This document shows positions 8,020 through 16,269 of a stretch of 64,000 nt of DNA, one piece after another. The DNA is taken from the NCBI GenBank assembly GCA_964558365.1, contig CAZLCC010000010.1:111373-175372 (forward strand), given 5' to 3'. This stretch comes from CAZLCC01 sp964558365 (GTDB lineage: Bacteria > Patescibacteriota > Saccharimonadia > Saccharimonadales > Saccharimonadaceae). The notes beneath the pieces were generated by a model, which saw only the letters and a program-made list of their open reading frames with translations, was not told where the DNA came from and did not search any database. Position 1 is the first letter of the stretch; each line of letters begins with the position of its first letter. Both the position numbers and the translations under genes were made by a program.

Positions 8020-8888
8020 GCCAGGCAAAGCAAAAGAGCCTAACTATTCCACTGCCTGTCTACCTTGATTATCAGGTAGTGTTCGATGTATTAGCAATAC
8101 TAGAGGATGGGCTTAGTCAGTTTCAGGAAGTTAAAACTGTCTATAGCGATTCGTCAGAGAAAACTAATGACTCGAAGGCGGAGGTAAAGGCTAAAATCCC
8201 GCTTGGATTTTTGAGTATGGGAGGTGCCGCTGGCCATGAGTATGGATCGACTAAGGGTAGTAAAAACAGCCAAGAGATATCTGATAAGAAGATTCATACT
8301 AGTGTTTCACTCTTTGCTAAGATGCGTACACTATTACAAACAAGAGCCTTGGTTAAGGTTGACTTGAATGATGCCGAAGTAGGTGATTTTATTGAATTTC
8401 AATCTGAGTTCCAGAAACTTGAGATTGTGCGTGTTATGGATACGATGACACAAGCGATTGAGTTGGGCAATAAGTTCTCTGAGCAAGGAAAGAAAACTAA
8501 ACTACCTAAAGAAGTTAAATCTATGCAAGAAGTCATTAACCCCATTGCTCAGGGGTTGCTCACCTGTGTGGCTGAAGACGATACAAGATATTTGCTTGAG
8601 CTGGACGAAGAAATTCTTCAGCAGTTTGATATAGAAAGACTCTTGCGAGGAGAGTACAAGGTTTTTGGTAAAGTAATTCGAAAAGAAGAGAAAGCGTTTA
8701 ATATCTTTGAGTCGACTGACTTAGCACTCATGAAACCAGAGGCTCTAAATGAACTATTGTCAGGTGCATTTTCAGAAGTTGTGCAAAAAGGTGGTGATGT
8801 TGAAAAGCTTTTTGATGTCCCGGAAAAAGTACCGATATTATTAGAGAGTAAAGTAGTAATCGTAAAACCAATAGCAATTTTTGTGTAG
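8016..8888 (+). CDS. DUF6414-like protein in the RM operon
   Basis: 290-aa protein whose start overlaps the preceding stop (ATGA). The opening PVYLDYQVVFDVLAILEDGL, a Ser/Lys-rich low-complexity stretch around residues 45-90 (GAAGHEYGSTKGSKNSQEIS) and the segment HTSVSLFAKMRTLLQT recall DUF6414, a family of unknown function found near defence genes; this assignment is from memory of the family and is not certain. The C-terminal third has alternating strands and ends in a hydrophobic strand (ESKVVIVKPIAIFV). No catalytic motif is visible. Confidence 0.55.
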   Translation: MSQAKQKSLTIPLPVYLDYQVVFDVLAILEDGLSQFQEVKTVYSDSSEKTNDSKAEVKAKIPLGFLSMGGAAGHEYGSTKGSKNSQEISDKKIHTSVSLFAKMRTLLQTRALVKVDLNDAEVGDFIEFQSEFQKLEIVRVMDTMTQAIELGNKFSEQGKKTKLPKEVKSMQEVINPIAQGLLTCVAEDDTRYLLELDEEILQQFDIERLLRGEYKVFGKVIRKEEKAFNIFESTDLALMKPEALNELLSGAFSEVVQKGGDVEKLFDVPEKVPILLESKVVIVKPIAIFV

Positions 8889-8896
8889 GATTTATT

Positions 8897-9658
8897 ATGA
8901 CAAAGACAACATTCAATTCAGTTGAGGCGTGGGGAGTGGCTAGTGATCTATACGATAAAAAACAGTTTAACAAATGTGCAGAGAAGCTGGAGGACATCAT
9001 TTCCCATACAGACGATCCCGAGGTATCTGCCAACATCGCCAATATAAAAGCAGATGTTTATATTGATGCTCAAAATATAAAATTAGCAAATCAGGAAGTT
9101 GACCGTGCACTATTATTTTCCCCGAGCCATTTTCAGGCTAACTATACAAAAGCTCGACTGCTTTATTACTCCGACAATGATTTACAACAGGCTCTTGAAC
9201 GTATTAACTTAGCGATTGCCAATTACGCCCCAGACGATCTAGATGATTCATCAGACACAGCAGTATGGGTACAAACTTTTATCTCTACGCGAGGTGAGAT
9301 ATACAACCTGAAGACTAGTATCGAGAATGACATACGATCTAACAATCTATACGACCAAATGAGGCAAGTTGAATCGAATGTTGACGAGAAATTAAGAGAT
9401 GAAAGAATGCGAAGTATCGAGATAATTGGTATTTTTGCAGCAATCCTTGCACTTATATTGGCAACTGTACAAGGAGCAATGCACCTACGTGGTCCAGAAT
9501 TTGTCTGGCTAGGGCTAGGTTTAACTATCCCTATTACGTTTCTTGTGTTCCTAGTATCGCCAAAAGTAGACATAAAAGGTAAATCCTTAGTGCAGTTCGC
9601 AATATTCATAGCCGGGTGTATAGCGATAGGAATTTTTATTGATAGGTGGTTTTTTTAA
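8897..9658 (+). CDS. TPR-like membrane protein in the RM operon
   Basis: 253 aa. Residues 10-115 look like about three tetratricopeptide-like helix pairs (ASDLYDKKQFNKCAEKLEDI, VDRALLFSPSHFQANYTKAR, LQQALERINLAIANYAPDDL). A charged coiled stretch follows (QMRQVESNVDEKLRDERMR), then three hydrophobic helices to the C-terminus (about 175-195, 200-220, 230-250), ending WFF. So a cytosolic TPR platform is anchored to the membrane by its C-terminus. It begins 8 bp after the previous gene with an AGGA site, and its stop overlaps the res start (TAATG). A membrane-bound sensor or effector in the RM operon is a fair guess. Confidence 0.65.
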   Translation: MTKTTFNSVEAWGVASDLYDKKQFNKCAEKLEDIISHTDDPEVSANIANIKADVYIDAQNIKLANQEVDRALLFSPSHFQANYTKARLLYYSDNDLQQALERINLAIANYAPDDLDDSSDTAVWVQTFISTRGEIYNLKTSIENDIRSNNLYDQMRQVESNVDEKLRDERMRSIEIIGIFAAILALILATVQGAMHLRGPEFVWLGLGLTIPITFLVFLVSPKVDIKGKSLVQFAIFIAGCIAIGIFIDRWFF

Positions 9659-12402
9659 TGAAACTCCAATTTGAATCAAACCAACAATATCAGCTCGACG
9701 CTATTCAAGCAGTTGTCGATGTTTTCGCCGGGCAGCCGAAGAATGATAGTAGCGTGATTACAGGGCAGACGGAGCTAAGATTGGAAAGGCAGCAGTTGAG
9801 TCTTGAGGCAGTGAGTGCTCGAGGCAACGTTATTAATTTAGGCATAAGACAAATTGCCGAAAACGTTAGGGGTATTCAAACTGAAAACCATACAGAGGAG
9901 CAATTAAGTGTATATACAAAGAACTATGCTAGTAATACAGTAGAGCCTGTTCTAGCGCATGGGATGCACTTTTCAATAGAAATGGAAACTGGCACAGGTA
10001 AAACCTATGTCTACCTCCGCACTATTCATGAACTGCACGAGAATTATGGCTGGAAGAAGTTTATCATCGTCGTGCCGAGTGTGGCGATACGTGAAGGCGT
10101 GCTGAAGAATCTTGAAATTACTAAAGAGCATTTTGCTGAACTTTACAATAAGCCTGAGATGAATTATTACGTGTGGAATAGCAAAAAGACGGGGCAGGCG
10201 CGTGAGTTTGCGACGAACGATACGCTGCAAATCATGGTAATTACCATCGATAGCTTTGCAAAGGCGCAAAACATTATGAACAAAGAAAGTGATTATGGCC
10301 GACCAATAGATTTTATTAAGGCAACAAGCCCAATTGTTATCATGGATGAGCCGCAAAATATGGAGACAGATATACGAAAAGAGGCTATAAAAAGCCTAAA
10401 CCCACTTTGCACACTCCGCTACAGCGCAACGCACAAACACCCATATAACTTATTGTATCGCCTTACACCTGTTGATGCATATGACAAAGGTTTGGTGAAA
10501 AAGATTGAGGTTCATAGTGTGCATAGTGAAGATAATTATAATGATGCGTATATTGCCGTAGAAAGCATAGAGCGCCTAGGAAAAGGCCGTCTTGTCGCAA
10601 AGCTAGAGCTTGATGCTAGTGATGAGCGAGGGCTGCAGCGTAAATTGGTAAAAGTCGCACCCGGAGACGATTTAGAACAAATTACGAAACGGACGATATA
10701 TGAAGGCTATGTGGTTGAGGCGATTAATTACGGCGAGCAAGCAGTTGAATTTAGTAATGGTACGGTGCTTTATATAGGGCAGAGAGACGAAAGCCTGCAA
10801 GAAGACATCGTGAAGCGACAGATCGAGCTAACCATTGAAGACCATTTTGAAAAGCAGAAAAAGCTCGGGGGAAATGTTAAAGTTTTAAGTCTATTTTTCA
10901 TTGATAAAGTTGCTAACTATCGTGAGTATCTTGAGAATGGCTCTGCAAAAGGTAAGTTTGCAAAATGGTTTGAAGAAGCCTATGAAAGGGTTGTTGCTAA
11001 GCCAAAATATAGTGGCATTATGGATGGCCTTCGCGCCGAAGAAGTACACGATGGTTATTTCGCAGCTGACAAGAATGGGAAATGGAAAGACAGTAGAGAC
11101 ACAAAAGGCGAAGGCGGCAGAACTAAAGATGATGACGGTGCGTATCATTTAATTATGAAAAAGAAAGAGGAGCTGCTTGATATCAACACGCCACTACGGT
11201 TTATTTTTAGCCATTCAGCATTGCGCGAAGGCTGGGATAACCCGAATGTCTTTCAAATCTGCACCCTTAACGAAACATCGAGCCAGATGAAAAAGCGCCA
11301 AGAAATTGGAAGAGGCTTGCGCTTGCCAGTGGACGCGCGCGGTGAACGTGTGCGAGATGAAAACATCAATGTATTAACGGTGGTTGCCAATGAGAGTTAC
11401 GCAGATTTTAGCCGTAAACTTCAAACTGAAATAGAAGAAGAAACAGGCGTATCATTTGCTGGACGAATAAAAAGTCACGAACAACGCAAAACAATAAGTC
11501 TTCGTAAAAACATAACACTAGACCCTGCTTTTAAAGAATTGTGGGGAAAGATTAAATACAAGACAACATATCGTGTGAATATTAATGCTCAAAAACTAAT
11601 TGAGGAAACTACTCGCGAATTAAAGATTAAGCTCAATGACCAGCCGATTTCAAAGCCACAGATAGTAGAAACAAAGACAGTACTTGAAAAGATGGGAGAT
11701 GGTGGATTTGAAGGTAAAGAGACTGGCGTCAATGCAAGAGTTGCTAATGTTGATGCCGTCCGCATTCCTAACTTGCTTGAGGCGATTCAAAATAGGACCC
11801 TAATGACTCGAAAAATGATTTTTAAAATACTTGATGCAGCAAATATGTTTGAGTATGCACCGATTAACCCACAACAAGTAATTGATGAGGCAAGCTGGGC
11901 AATCAATAGAGTAAAAAACAGACTTGCAGTTGACGGTATCAAGTATGAAAAAACTGGTGAAACATATAGTATGGAGTTATTTGAAAATAAAGAACTCGAA
12001 ACTTATCTTTACAATGCTGGTAAAGGTGCGATAGAGACAAGTAAACCAGAAAAAACTGTCTACGATTATGTCACAGTTGATTCTGAGGTTGAATATAACT
12101 TTATGAAAGCGCTGGAAGATAATGAGGATATTAAATTTTATATAAAATTACCTAGCTGGTTCAAAATCGATACGCCAGTTGGGGGTTACAACCCAGATTG
12201 GGCTGTAGTTTTTGACGATGATCAGAGAGTATATTTTGTAGCTGAGACCAAGGGAGCAGATGATATTAATAGCGAGTCACTGCGTGACAACGAACGAAGC
12301 AAAATGATATCTGGCAAGGAGCACTTTAAAGAAGTTGGCACACCTTACGTTGCCCCAGTAGACACTCTTGCTAGTGCGATTCATAAAATAAAATCAGAGT
12401 AG
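9658..12402 (+). CDS. res: Type III RM system restriction helicase-nuclease
   Basis: 914-aa Res subunit of the type III RM system. Helicase motif I ETGTGKT is at residues 110-116, motif II is DEPQ at 230-233 (the variant usual in type III Res), and motif VI is RQEIGRGLRLP near 546-556. The C-terminal nuclease shows the PD-(D/E)xK pattern: NPDWAVVF near 847 and ETKG near 870. It translocates on DNA with ATP and cuts unmodified targets together with Mod. ATG at 9658 is preferred over a GTG 12 bases upstream because AGGTGG (9641-9646) is well placed; it overlaps the preceding stop. Confidence 0.92.
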   Translation: MKLQFESNQQYQLDAIQAVVDVFAGQPKNDSSVITGQTELRLERQQLSLEAVSARGNVINLGIRQIAENVRGIQTENHTEEQLSVYTKNYASNTVEPVLAHGMHFSIEMETGTGKTYVYLRTIHELHENYGWKKFIIVVPSVAIREGVLKNLEITKEHFAELYNKPEMNYYVWNSKKTGQAREFATNDTLQIMVITIDSFAKAQNIMNKESDYGRPIDFIKATSPIVIMDEPQNMETDIRKEAIKSLNPLCTLRYSATHKHPYNLLYRLTPVDAYDKGLVKKIEVHSVHSEDNYNDAYIAVESIERLGKGRLVAKLELDASDERGLQRKLVKVAPGDDLEQITKRTIYEGYVVEAINYGEQAVEFSNGTVLYIGQRDESLQEDIVKRQIELTIEDHFEKQKKLGGNVKVLSLFFIDKVANYREYLENGSAKGKFAKWFEEAYERVVAKPKYSGIMDGLRAEEVHDGYFAADKNGKWKDSRDTKGEGGRTKDDDGAYHLIMKKKEELLDINTPLRFIFSHSALREGWDNPNVFQICTLNETSSQMKKRQEIGRGLRLPVDARGERVRDENINVLTVVANESYADFSRKLQTEIEEETGVSFAGRIKSHEQRKTISLRKNITLDPAFKELWGKIKYKTTYRVNINAQKLIEETTRELKIKLNDQPISKPQIVETKTVLEKMGDGGFEGKETGVNARVANVDAVRIPNLLEAIQNRTLMTRKMIFKILDAANMFEYAPINPQQVIDEASWAINRVKNRLAVDGIKYEKTGETYSMELFENKELETYLYNAGKGAIETSKPEKTVYDYVTVDSEVEYNFMKALEDNEDIKFYIKLPSWFKIDTPVGGYNPDWAVVFDDDQRVYFVAETKGADDINSESLRDNERSKMISGKEHFKEVGTPYVAPVDTLASAIHKIKSE

Positions 12403-12407
12403 GTTGT

Positions 12408-12791
12408 TTACTTAATTGCCACAAGTTCAATATCAAAAACAAGATCGCTATTTGGTGGAATGTTTGCCGCAGGGCTAGCGGGGCCATATGCCATTTCTGC
12501 TGGAATGGTGAGCCGGCGAATGCCGCCTATTTTCATGCCGGGGACACCTTGAGTCCAGCCAGCGATTACTTGGTCTAGCCCGAAGCTGATTGCTTCGCCA
12601 AAATCGTGACTACTCTGAAAGATAGTGCCATCTGCACACAGTGCGCCAGTGTAGTGTGCGGTGATTGTTGCGCCAGCTGGTACGACATCTCCTGTGCCTT
12701 CTTTGATATCTGTGATTTCAAGGCTTTTTACATCTGAAGTTGGTTCAAAATTTGTGAGCTTTGTGCCCTCGAGGCGTGTAGGTTTATTCAT
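12408..12791 (-). CDS. FKBP-type peptidyl-prolyl isomerase
   Basis: About 127 aa, a single FKBP domain: ITAHYTGALCADGTIFQSS near the start of the domain, the hydrophobic pocket around IAGWTQGVPGMKIGGIRRL, and the classic end AYGPASPAANIPPNSDLVFDIELV in several pieces. It catalyses cis-trans isomerisation of prolyl bonds, helping protein folding. No signal peptide, so cytoplasmic. A TACAAT box (12804-12799) sits seven bases before the ATG at 12791, which fits a leaderless mRNA and argues against the ATG at 12800 that lies inside that box region. Confidence 0.92.
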   Translation of the reverse strand: MNKPTRLEGTKLTNFEPTSDVKSLEITDIKEGTGDVVPAGATITAHYTGALCADGTIFQSSHDFGEAISFGLDQVIAGWTQGVPGMKIGGIRRLTIPAEMAYGPASPAANIPPNSDLVFDIELVAIK

Positions 12792-12856
12792 ATCTATCAT
12801 TGTAGCAAACTCTTGTCGGCTTAAGTGCTACAATAGCTAAAAGACTTATTCGCAAT

Positions 12857-13078
12857 ATGAAAGTATCCGTTACCGTAAAATCTAATAGCAAAAAAGGACC
12901 CTTGGTTGAGGTTGGCGAAGATAACAATTTAACGGTTTTTGTGCAAGAACCTGCAGTTGATGGCAAGGCTAACCAAGCAGTTACTAAACTTTTAGCCAAG
13001 CATTTTAATGTTGCAAAATCTCGGGTAAGCTTGATAAAAGGTGAGAAAAGCAAGTATAAATTATTTGAGATTATTTAG
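12857..13078 (+). CDS. DUF167 (YggU-like) protein
   Basis: 73 aa, full length for the DUF167 family. The hallmarks are the strand pair KVSVTVKSNSKKGPLVEV and the VDGKANQAVTKLLAKHF segment followed by VSLIKGEKSKYKLFEI, which match the family core (DGKANxALxxxLAxxLxV ... V.L.xGxxSRxK). The molecular role of the family is unknown. It abuts the ASCH gene with no gap (TAG then ATG), so the two are co-transcribed. A TACAAT box lies at 12829-12834. Confidence 0.88.
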   Translation: MKVSVTVKSNSKKGPLVEVGEDNNLTVFVQEPAVDGKANQAVTKLLAKHFNVAKSRVSLIKGEKSKYKLFEII

Positions 13079-13456
13079 ATGACAGAAACAACACACGAAC
13101 TAGGTTTTGAAAGCAGTATTTTGCAATCTATTTTGAATGGCCAAAAGACAGTTGAGGGGCGTTTGGCAAAAGGGAAGTTCTTGCGTTTTAATATTGGCGA
13201 TAAAATCTTGCTGCGCGAAGATATTTGGAAAAACGGCGAGATTATTGGCTCGAAGCAAACAGACAGAACAGCAAAAATTACGGTTATTAAGCAATATCGA
13301 TCTTTTGAAGAAATGCTTAAAAGCGAAGGTATTGCAAGCGTGGTTCCATCTGCACAGTCGATGCACGAAGCGCTAAGAATGTATTACCAGTTTTATTCAA
13401 GAGAAGATGAAGGAAAGCATGGCGTTATTGCGTTTGAGGTTAGTGTAAATAGCTAA
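13079..13456 (+). CDS. ASCH-domain protein
   Basis: 125 aa. The segment ILNGQKTVEGRLAKGKFLRF followed by IGDKILLRED and AKITVIKQYRSFEEML is typical of ASCH domains, which bind RNA or modified nucleosides; bacterial relatives include N4-acetylcytidine amidohydrolase (YqfB). The K-x-E-x-R triad of that group appears as KTVEGRLAKGK. Directly downstream of the DUF167 gene in one operon. Likely an RNA-binding or nucleoside-processing protein; the exact substrate is open. Confidence 0.82.
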   Translation: MTETTHELGFESSILQSILNGQKTVEGRLAKGKFLRFNIGDKILLREDIWKNGEIIGSKQTDRTAKITVIKQYRSFEEMLKSEGIASVVPSAQSMHEALRMYYQFYSREDEGKHGVIAFEVSVNS

Positions 13457-13467
13457 GATAGTTATGC

Positions 13468-13496
13468 TTGCATTTGGCAATTTTTAGTTTTATGAT
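13468..13496 (+). promoter_or_regulatory. Promoter of the small membrane protein cassette
   Basis: TTGCAT (13468-13473), 17-nt spacer, TATGAT (13491-13496). Good sigma-70-type spacing, directly before the three tiny genes. Confidence 0.65.
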
Positions 13497-13555
13497 ACAG
13501 ACGCCTTGAAGTGTTGGGGTGAACATGCAAAATTTAACCGAAGGAAGTGATTCTA

Positions 13556-13747
13556 TTGGGTGCATTAGCTGTATTAGTAGGGTTTGGTCTCATGGTTTTC
13601 ATTATTGGCGATCTTCGCGATGTCATCACACGTGTGTCCGACAACAGAGCGAAGCGGGCTGAGGCAAGAAGCCAGGCTGAAATTGCTACGGCAAACGCCA
13701 GAGCTGAAGAGGCTCGCCTTGAGCGAGCAAAGCTCGAAAGGAGCTAA
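13556..13747 (+). CDS. Small membrane protein 1, 63 aa
   Basis: One N-terminal membrane helix (GALAVLVGFGLMVFIIGDL) followed by a highly charged helix rich in Ala, Arg and Glu (RAKRAEARSQAEIATANARA), so a membrane-anchored cytoplasmic coiled coil. The TTG at 13556 is preferred: AAGGAAG (13541-13547) is eight bases upstream, while the GTG at 13547 lies inside that site. First of three small genes packed within 480 bp. Not recognised as a family. Confidence 0.6.
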   Translation: MGALAVLVGFGLMVFIIGDLRDVITRVSDNRAKRAEARSQAEIATANARAEEARLERAKLERS

Positions 13748-13749
13748 GG

Positions 13750-13926
13750 ATGGCGGGCGAAACAGCCATTGGAATTGCGCTACTTGTAGTGTCAATTCTT
13801 GGCGGAGCTTACGTCGTTACGCAAGTTTATCGCCGAAGCAAGCCCTCACGACTCGTTCGTGAAGCGAACAGAGAAGCACTGGAAAAACAAAAGCAGCGTG
13901 AAAAGCTGCTTGGCAAGAAAGGCTAA
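13750..13926 (+). CDS. Small membrane protein 2, 58 aa
   Basis: Starts MAGETAIGIALLVVSILGG, a single membrane helix, then a basic tail with alternating charges ending LEKQKQREKLLGKKG. The ATG at 13750 is two bases after the stop of the previous gene, with GGAGCTAAGG as ribosome site at the end of that gene. Topology is like that of its neighbours, which suggests a small membrane-associated set. No known family. Confidence 0.6.
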   Translation: MAGETAIGIALLVVSILGGAYVVTQVYRRSKPSRLVREANREALEKQKQREKLLGKKG

Positions 13927-13927
13927 G

Positions 13928-14032
13928 ATGGAATTTTGGCTAGCTGTCGCAATCTTGCTAAGTATCGGGATTGCAATTGAAAGCTTCGTCAATCGGCCCA
14001 AGCCACAAAACTCCGCCAGGGATCGAGAATGA
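13928..14032 (+). CDS. Small membrane protein 3, 34 aa
   Basis: 34 residues, starting MEFWLAVAILLSIGIAIES (one membrane helix), with a short polar tail. The ATG at 13928 comes one base after the stop of the preceding gene, and AAGAAAGG upstream serves as ribosome site. The intrinsic terminator begins inside its last codons. Its position in a tight three-gene run and its membrane helix support it as real in spite of its size. Confidence 0.5.
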   Translation: MEFWLAVAILLSIGIAIESFVNRPKPQNSARDRE

Positions 14033-14052
14033 TTTCTCTCTCTGGCGGTTTT
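14013..14052 (+). terminator. Intrinsic terminator after the small membrane genes
   Basis: CCGCCAG (14013-14019) pairs with CTGGCGG (14042-14048), followed by TTTT. Additional pairing of GAGAA with TTCTC inside. Confidence 0.75.
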
Positions 14053-14061
14053 ACATTTTAA

Positions 14062-14751
14062 CTATTTATTTAATTCGCCTGCGCGTTTTAGCAATAAATC
14101 GTGCAGTACTCGTGCTCGACTAAAAGAAACTCCTGGAAGCTGGCCTTCTGCAGTGGTGCTAAAGTTGCCCACAACACCTTTCTTTTCGTTGCCACTTGCG
14201 CCGGCTGTTTCAATCTCGAGGCTAGCAAGCCCCAAAAGCTGCTCTATAAGACTTCGAGAAATATTGACGTTCTGAATCTGTTCAAACGGAATACTTGTTG
14301 TTTGCTTATAAAATATTCCGTGCTGCTTTTCAAAATTCTTTTCATCAACTTCGTAGTAAAAATTAGCATATGCCAAAATAGCGATAAGAATAATACCTGT
14401 AAAATAAACACCTAAAATAATAGCCGAAAGAGCAGGCGCAATGATGATTGTGGCGGCGGCAAGTAGCAGAATAATGCCGGACTTGATGATATAACTTAAA
14501 ATAAAAGCGACAATGGCCATTGGGTCGAGGTGCTGTCTAGAAATTTTTCGAGCTGCTTCTTCGCTAGGGTGGGACATTTCTTGGTTTTGTTGCGTACTTG
14601 CCGGCTGCACTTGAGGTTGAGGCCGTGCAGTAACTGGCGCTTGATTAAACTCAGCAGCAGATGGTCCGTGCTGTGCCGCACCGCAATAGGGGCAAAAATT
14701 TGCCTTTTGCGCCACCATATTACCACAGTTACTACAATAAATTTTTTGCAT
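14062..14751 (-). CDS. Zinc-ribbon and PH-domain membrane protein
   Basis: 229 aa. The N-terminus is a zinc ribbon (YCSNCGN at 5-11 and FCPYCGA at 19-25: two CxxC pairs), then a Pro/Gln-rich linker (30-70), two hydrophobic helices around 85-135 (YIIKSGIILLLAAATIIIA; IILGVYFTGIILIAILAYA), and a bacterial PH domain of the YdbS/YdbT type (YEVDEKNFEKQHGIFYKQTT, IPFEQIQNVNISRSLIEQLL, GLASLEIETAGASG). Such proteins are membrane-bound and of unknown function. It follows tRNA-Trp by 11 nt on the same strand, so it may share that transcript, and has an AAAGGAA site. Confidence 0.8.
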   Translation of the reverse strand: MQKIYCSNCGNMVAQKANFCPYCGAAQHGPSAAEFNQAPVTARPQPQVQPASTQQNQEMSHPSEEAARKISRQHLDPMAIVAFILSYIIKSGIILLLAAATIIIAPALSAIILGVYFTGIILIAILAYANFYYEVDEKNFEKQHGIFYKQTTSIPFEQIQNVNISRSLIEQLLGLASLEIETAGASGNEKKGVVGNFSTTAEGQLPGVSFSRARVLHDLLLKRAGELNK

Positions 14752-14762
14752 ATAATTCCTTT

Positions 14763-14839
14763 TGGCAGGGGTAGAGGGACTCGAACCCCCGACACCAGGT
14801 TTTGGAGACCTGTGCTCTAGCCAGCTGAGCTATACCCCT
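14763..14839 (-). tRNA. tRNA-Trp (CCA)
   Basis: Complete cloverleaf on the minus strand: acceptor AGGGGTA/TACCCCT, D-arm AGCTCAGCTGGCTAGAGC, anticodon stem CAGGT/ACCTG with loop CTCCAAA giving anticodon CCA, T-arm GGGGGTTCGAGTCCCTC. The 3' CCA is encoded (14763-14765). Confidence 0.95.
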
Positions 14840-14883
14840 ATAGCAACCAACCGCTCTATTATAGCAATTAGGACATAATTTGC

Positions 14884-14889
14884 TATACT
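14884..14889 (+). promoter_or_regulatory. -10 box of a leaderless mRNA
   Basis: TATACT ends seven bases before the ATG at 14897, so the predicted transcript starts at the start codon. No Shine-Dalgarno site is present, in agreement. Confidence 0.55.
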
Positions 14890-14896
14890 AGCTAAC

Positions 14897-15517
14897 ATGA
14901 AATCGTTGAGTTTATCGAAGCCACTTATCATTATTACAGTGGGCTTGCCAGGAGCGGGCAAAAGCTTTTTTGCTAGACAGTTTTCTGAAACTTTTGGTGC
15001 ACCAATTGTGAGCTATGACAGGCTTTGCTATGAACTTTTTGCCGACCCAACATATTCTAAAGATGAGCGTACGATTATTAGCCGCGTTGCTTTGGCGCAA
15101 ACCGAAGAGCTTATTAAAACGCATAAGACATTTATCGTTGATGGCGGCGGCAATACAAAAGCTGAAAGAATGCACTTAAAAAAACTAGCTGAAAAGAATG
15201 ACTATGGTATTTTGGCGGTATGGGCGCAAGTTGACGAGCCAACTGCAAGACAGCGTTCTTTAAAGCGTTCTAAGCGCAAGAAGGATGATATATATAATCA
15301 AAGTATATCTGAGGAACAATTTGAAAAAGATAAGAAACGTTTTACGCCACCAGCTGTGAATGAGCACTATGTGGTGATTAGTGGCAAGCACGTGCATGCC
15401 ACGCAAGCAAGAGTAGTGCTAAAAAAACTCGTGACACCACGAGAAGAAGCAAAGCCAACAGTTCCGCAGCGACAAGATATTAGCCGCCCAAATCGACGCA
15501 ATTTAAAGATAAGATAG
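14897..15517 (+). CDS. P-loop kinase-like ATPase (AAA_33/zeta-like)
   Basis: 206 aa. The Walker A motif GLPGAGKS lies at residues 17-24, a DxD-like SYDRL follows, and the lid carries many arginines (RQRSLKRSKRKK). This is the AAA_33 family of small-molecule or polynucleotide kinases, which includes zeta toxins and polynucleotide kinase. The C-terminal tail is basic and Pro-rich (PTVPQRQDISRPNRRNLKIR). No cognate antitoxin is adjacent, so a metabolic or nucleic-acid kinase is likelier than a toxin. It is followed after 13 bp by the metallopeptidase gene. Confidence 0.75.
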   Translation: MKSLSLSKPLIIITVGLPGAGKSFFARQFSETFGAPIVSYDRLCYELFADPTYSKDERTIISRVALAQTEELIKTHKTFIVDGGGNTKAERMHLKKLAEKNDYGILAVWAQVDEPTARQRSLKRSKRKKDDIYNQSISEEQFEKDKKRFTPPAVNEHYVVISGKHVHATQARVVLKKLVTPREEAKPTVPQRQDISRPNRRNLKIR

Positions 15518-15530
15518 AGAAAAGCTAAAA

Positions 15531-16229
15531 ATGCCACATATCCACGACAGTGAATTTGGCGATATAACTGTAAGAAAAAGTGCAAAAGCAAAGCACATTC
15601 GTTTGCGCGTTGCGCCAAACGGCACTTTACGTGTTTCAGCACCGCTTTATACACCTATGATGCTTATAAAGCGCTTCATAAAACAATCAAGGGATGAGAT
15701 TAGGAAACTAATAGAGAATCAAGAAGATAGTATTCCGCGCTATGAAGCTAATGCACAAATTGGTAAATCTCATCAGTTAATAGTAGAGGAGGCGAGCGCA
15801 CAGGCAACAGTTGTTGAATATAAGAAGCCGCACATTACGGTCTATCTTGCAGAAGACGATGAGCTAGATAGCGTAGATGTAACAGCGAAGATTCGCCCAG
15901 TTGTTATTAAGGCGCTTCGCAACGAAGCAAAAGCATATTTGCCTAGGCGGCTTGCATATTTTGCTGAAAAGTTTGGGTTTAGCTATGACAAAGTTCGTTT
16001 TAGTCATGCAGGCAGCCGGTGGGGAAGTTGCTCGACAAGTGGCACTATTAGCTTGAATATCGCTCTCATGAAACTGCCATTTGAGCTTATAGACTATGTG
16101 CTAATTCACGAATTGTGTCATACGAAAGAAATGAATCATAGCGCTAATTTTTGGCATCTAGTTGAGATGTGCAACCCAAATTACAAAGAACACAGAAAAG
16201 CCATCCGCGACCAACATCCACATTTATAG
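15531..16229 (+). CDS. YgjP-like zinc metallopeptidase
   Basis: 232 aa. The zinc motif HELCHTKEMNHSANFW (HExxH plus a third His seven residues on) near residue 190 and the preceding GSRWGSCSTSGTISLN segment define the YgjP/DUF45 metallopeptidase-like family (SprT/WLM clan). N-terminal strands (IRLRVAPNGTLRVSAPLYTP) are also typical. No signal peptide or membrane helix: a cytosolic protease of unknown target. Probably in an operon with the upstream kinase. Confidence 0.85.
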   Translation: MPHIHDSEFGDITVRKSAKAKHIRLRVAPNGTLRVSAPLYTPMMLIKRFIKQSRDEIRKLIENQEDSIPRYEANAQIGKSHQLIVEEASAQATVVEYKKPHITVYLAEDDELDSVDVTAKIRPVVIKALRNEAKAYLPRRLAYFAEKFGFSYDKVRFSHAGSRWGSCSTSGTISLNIALMKLPFELIDYVLIHELCHTKEMNHSANFWHLVEMCNPNYKEHRKAIRDQHPHL

Positions 16230-16269
16230 AAATTTTCTAAGGATCTGTGGCATAATAGCCATAAGAGTT

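Noticed and set aside
9646..9657. GTG at 9646 as start of res
   Set aside because: It lies inside the AGGTGG ribosome site; the ATG at 9658, overlapping the previous stop, is better placed.
13799..13927. Longer frame upstream of the 34-aa membrane protein
   Set aside because: It overlaps the 58-aa gene in another frame, and the ATG at 13928 directly after that gene's stop begins with a proper membrane helix.
14897..15517. Zeta-type toxin of a toxin-antitoxin pair
   Set aside because: The P-loop kinase family fits, but there is no small antitoxin gene next to it and it is paired with a metallopeptidase gene instead.
16162..16269. N-terminal extension of the histidine kinase
   Set aside because: The 36 extra codons overlap the metallopeptidase gene, are not membrane-like, and the -10 box at 16251 lies inside them.
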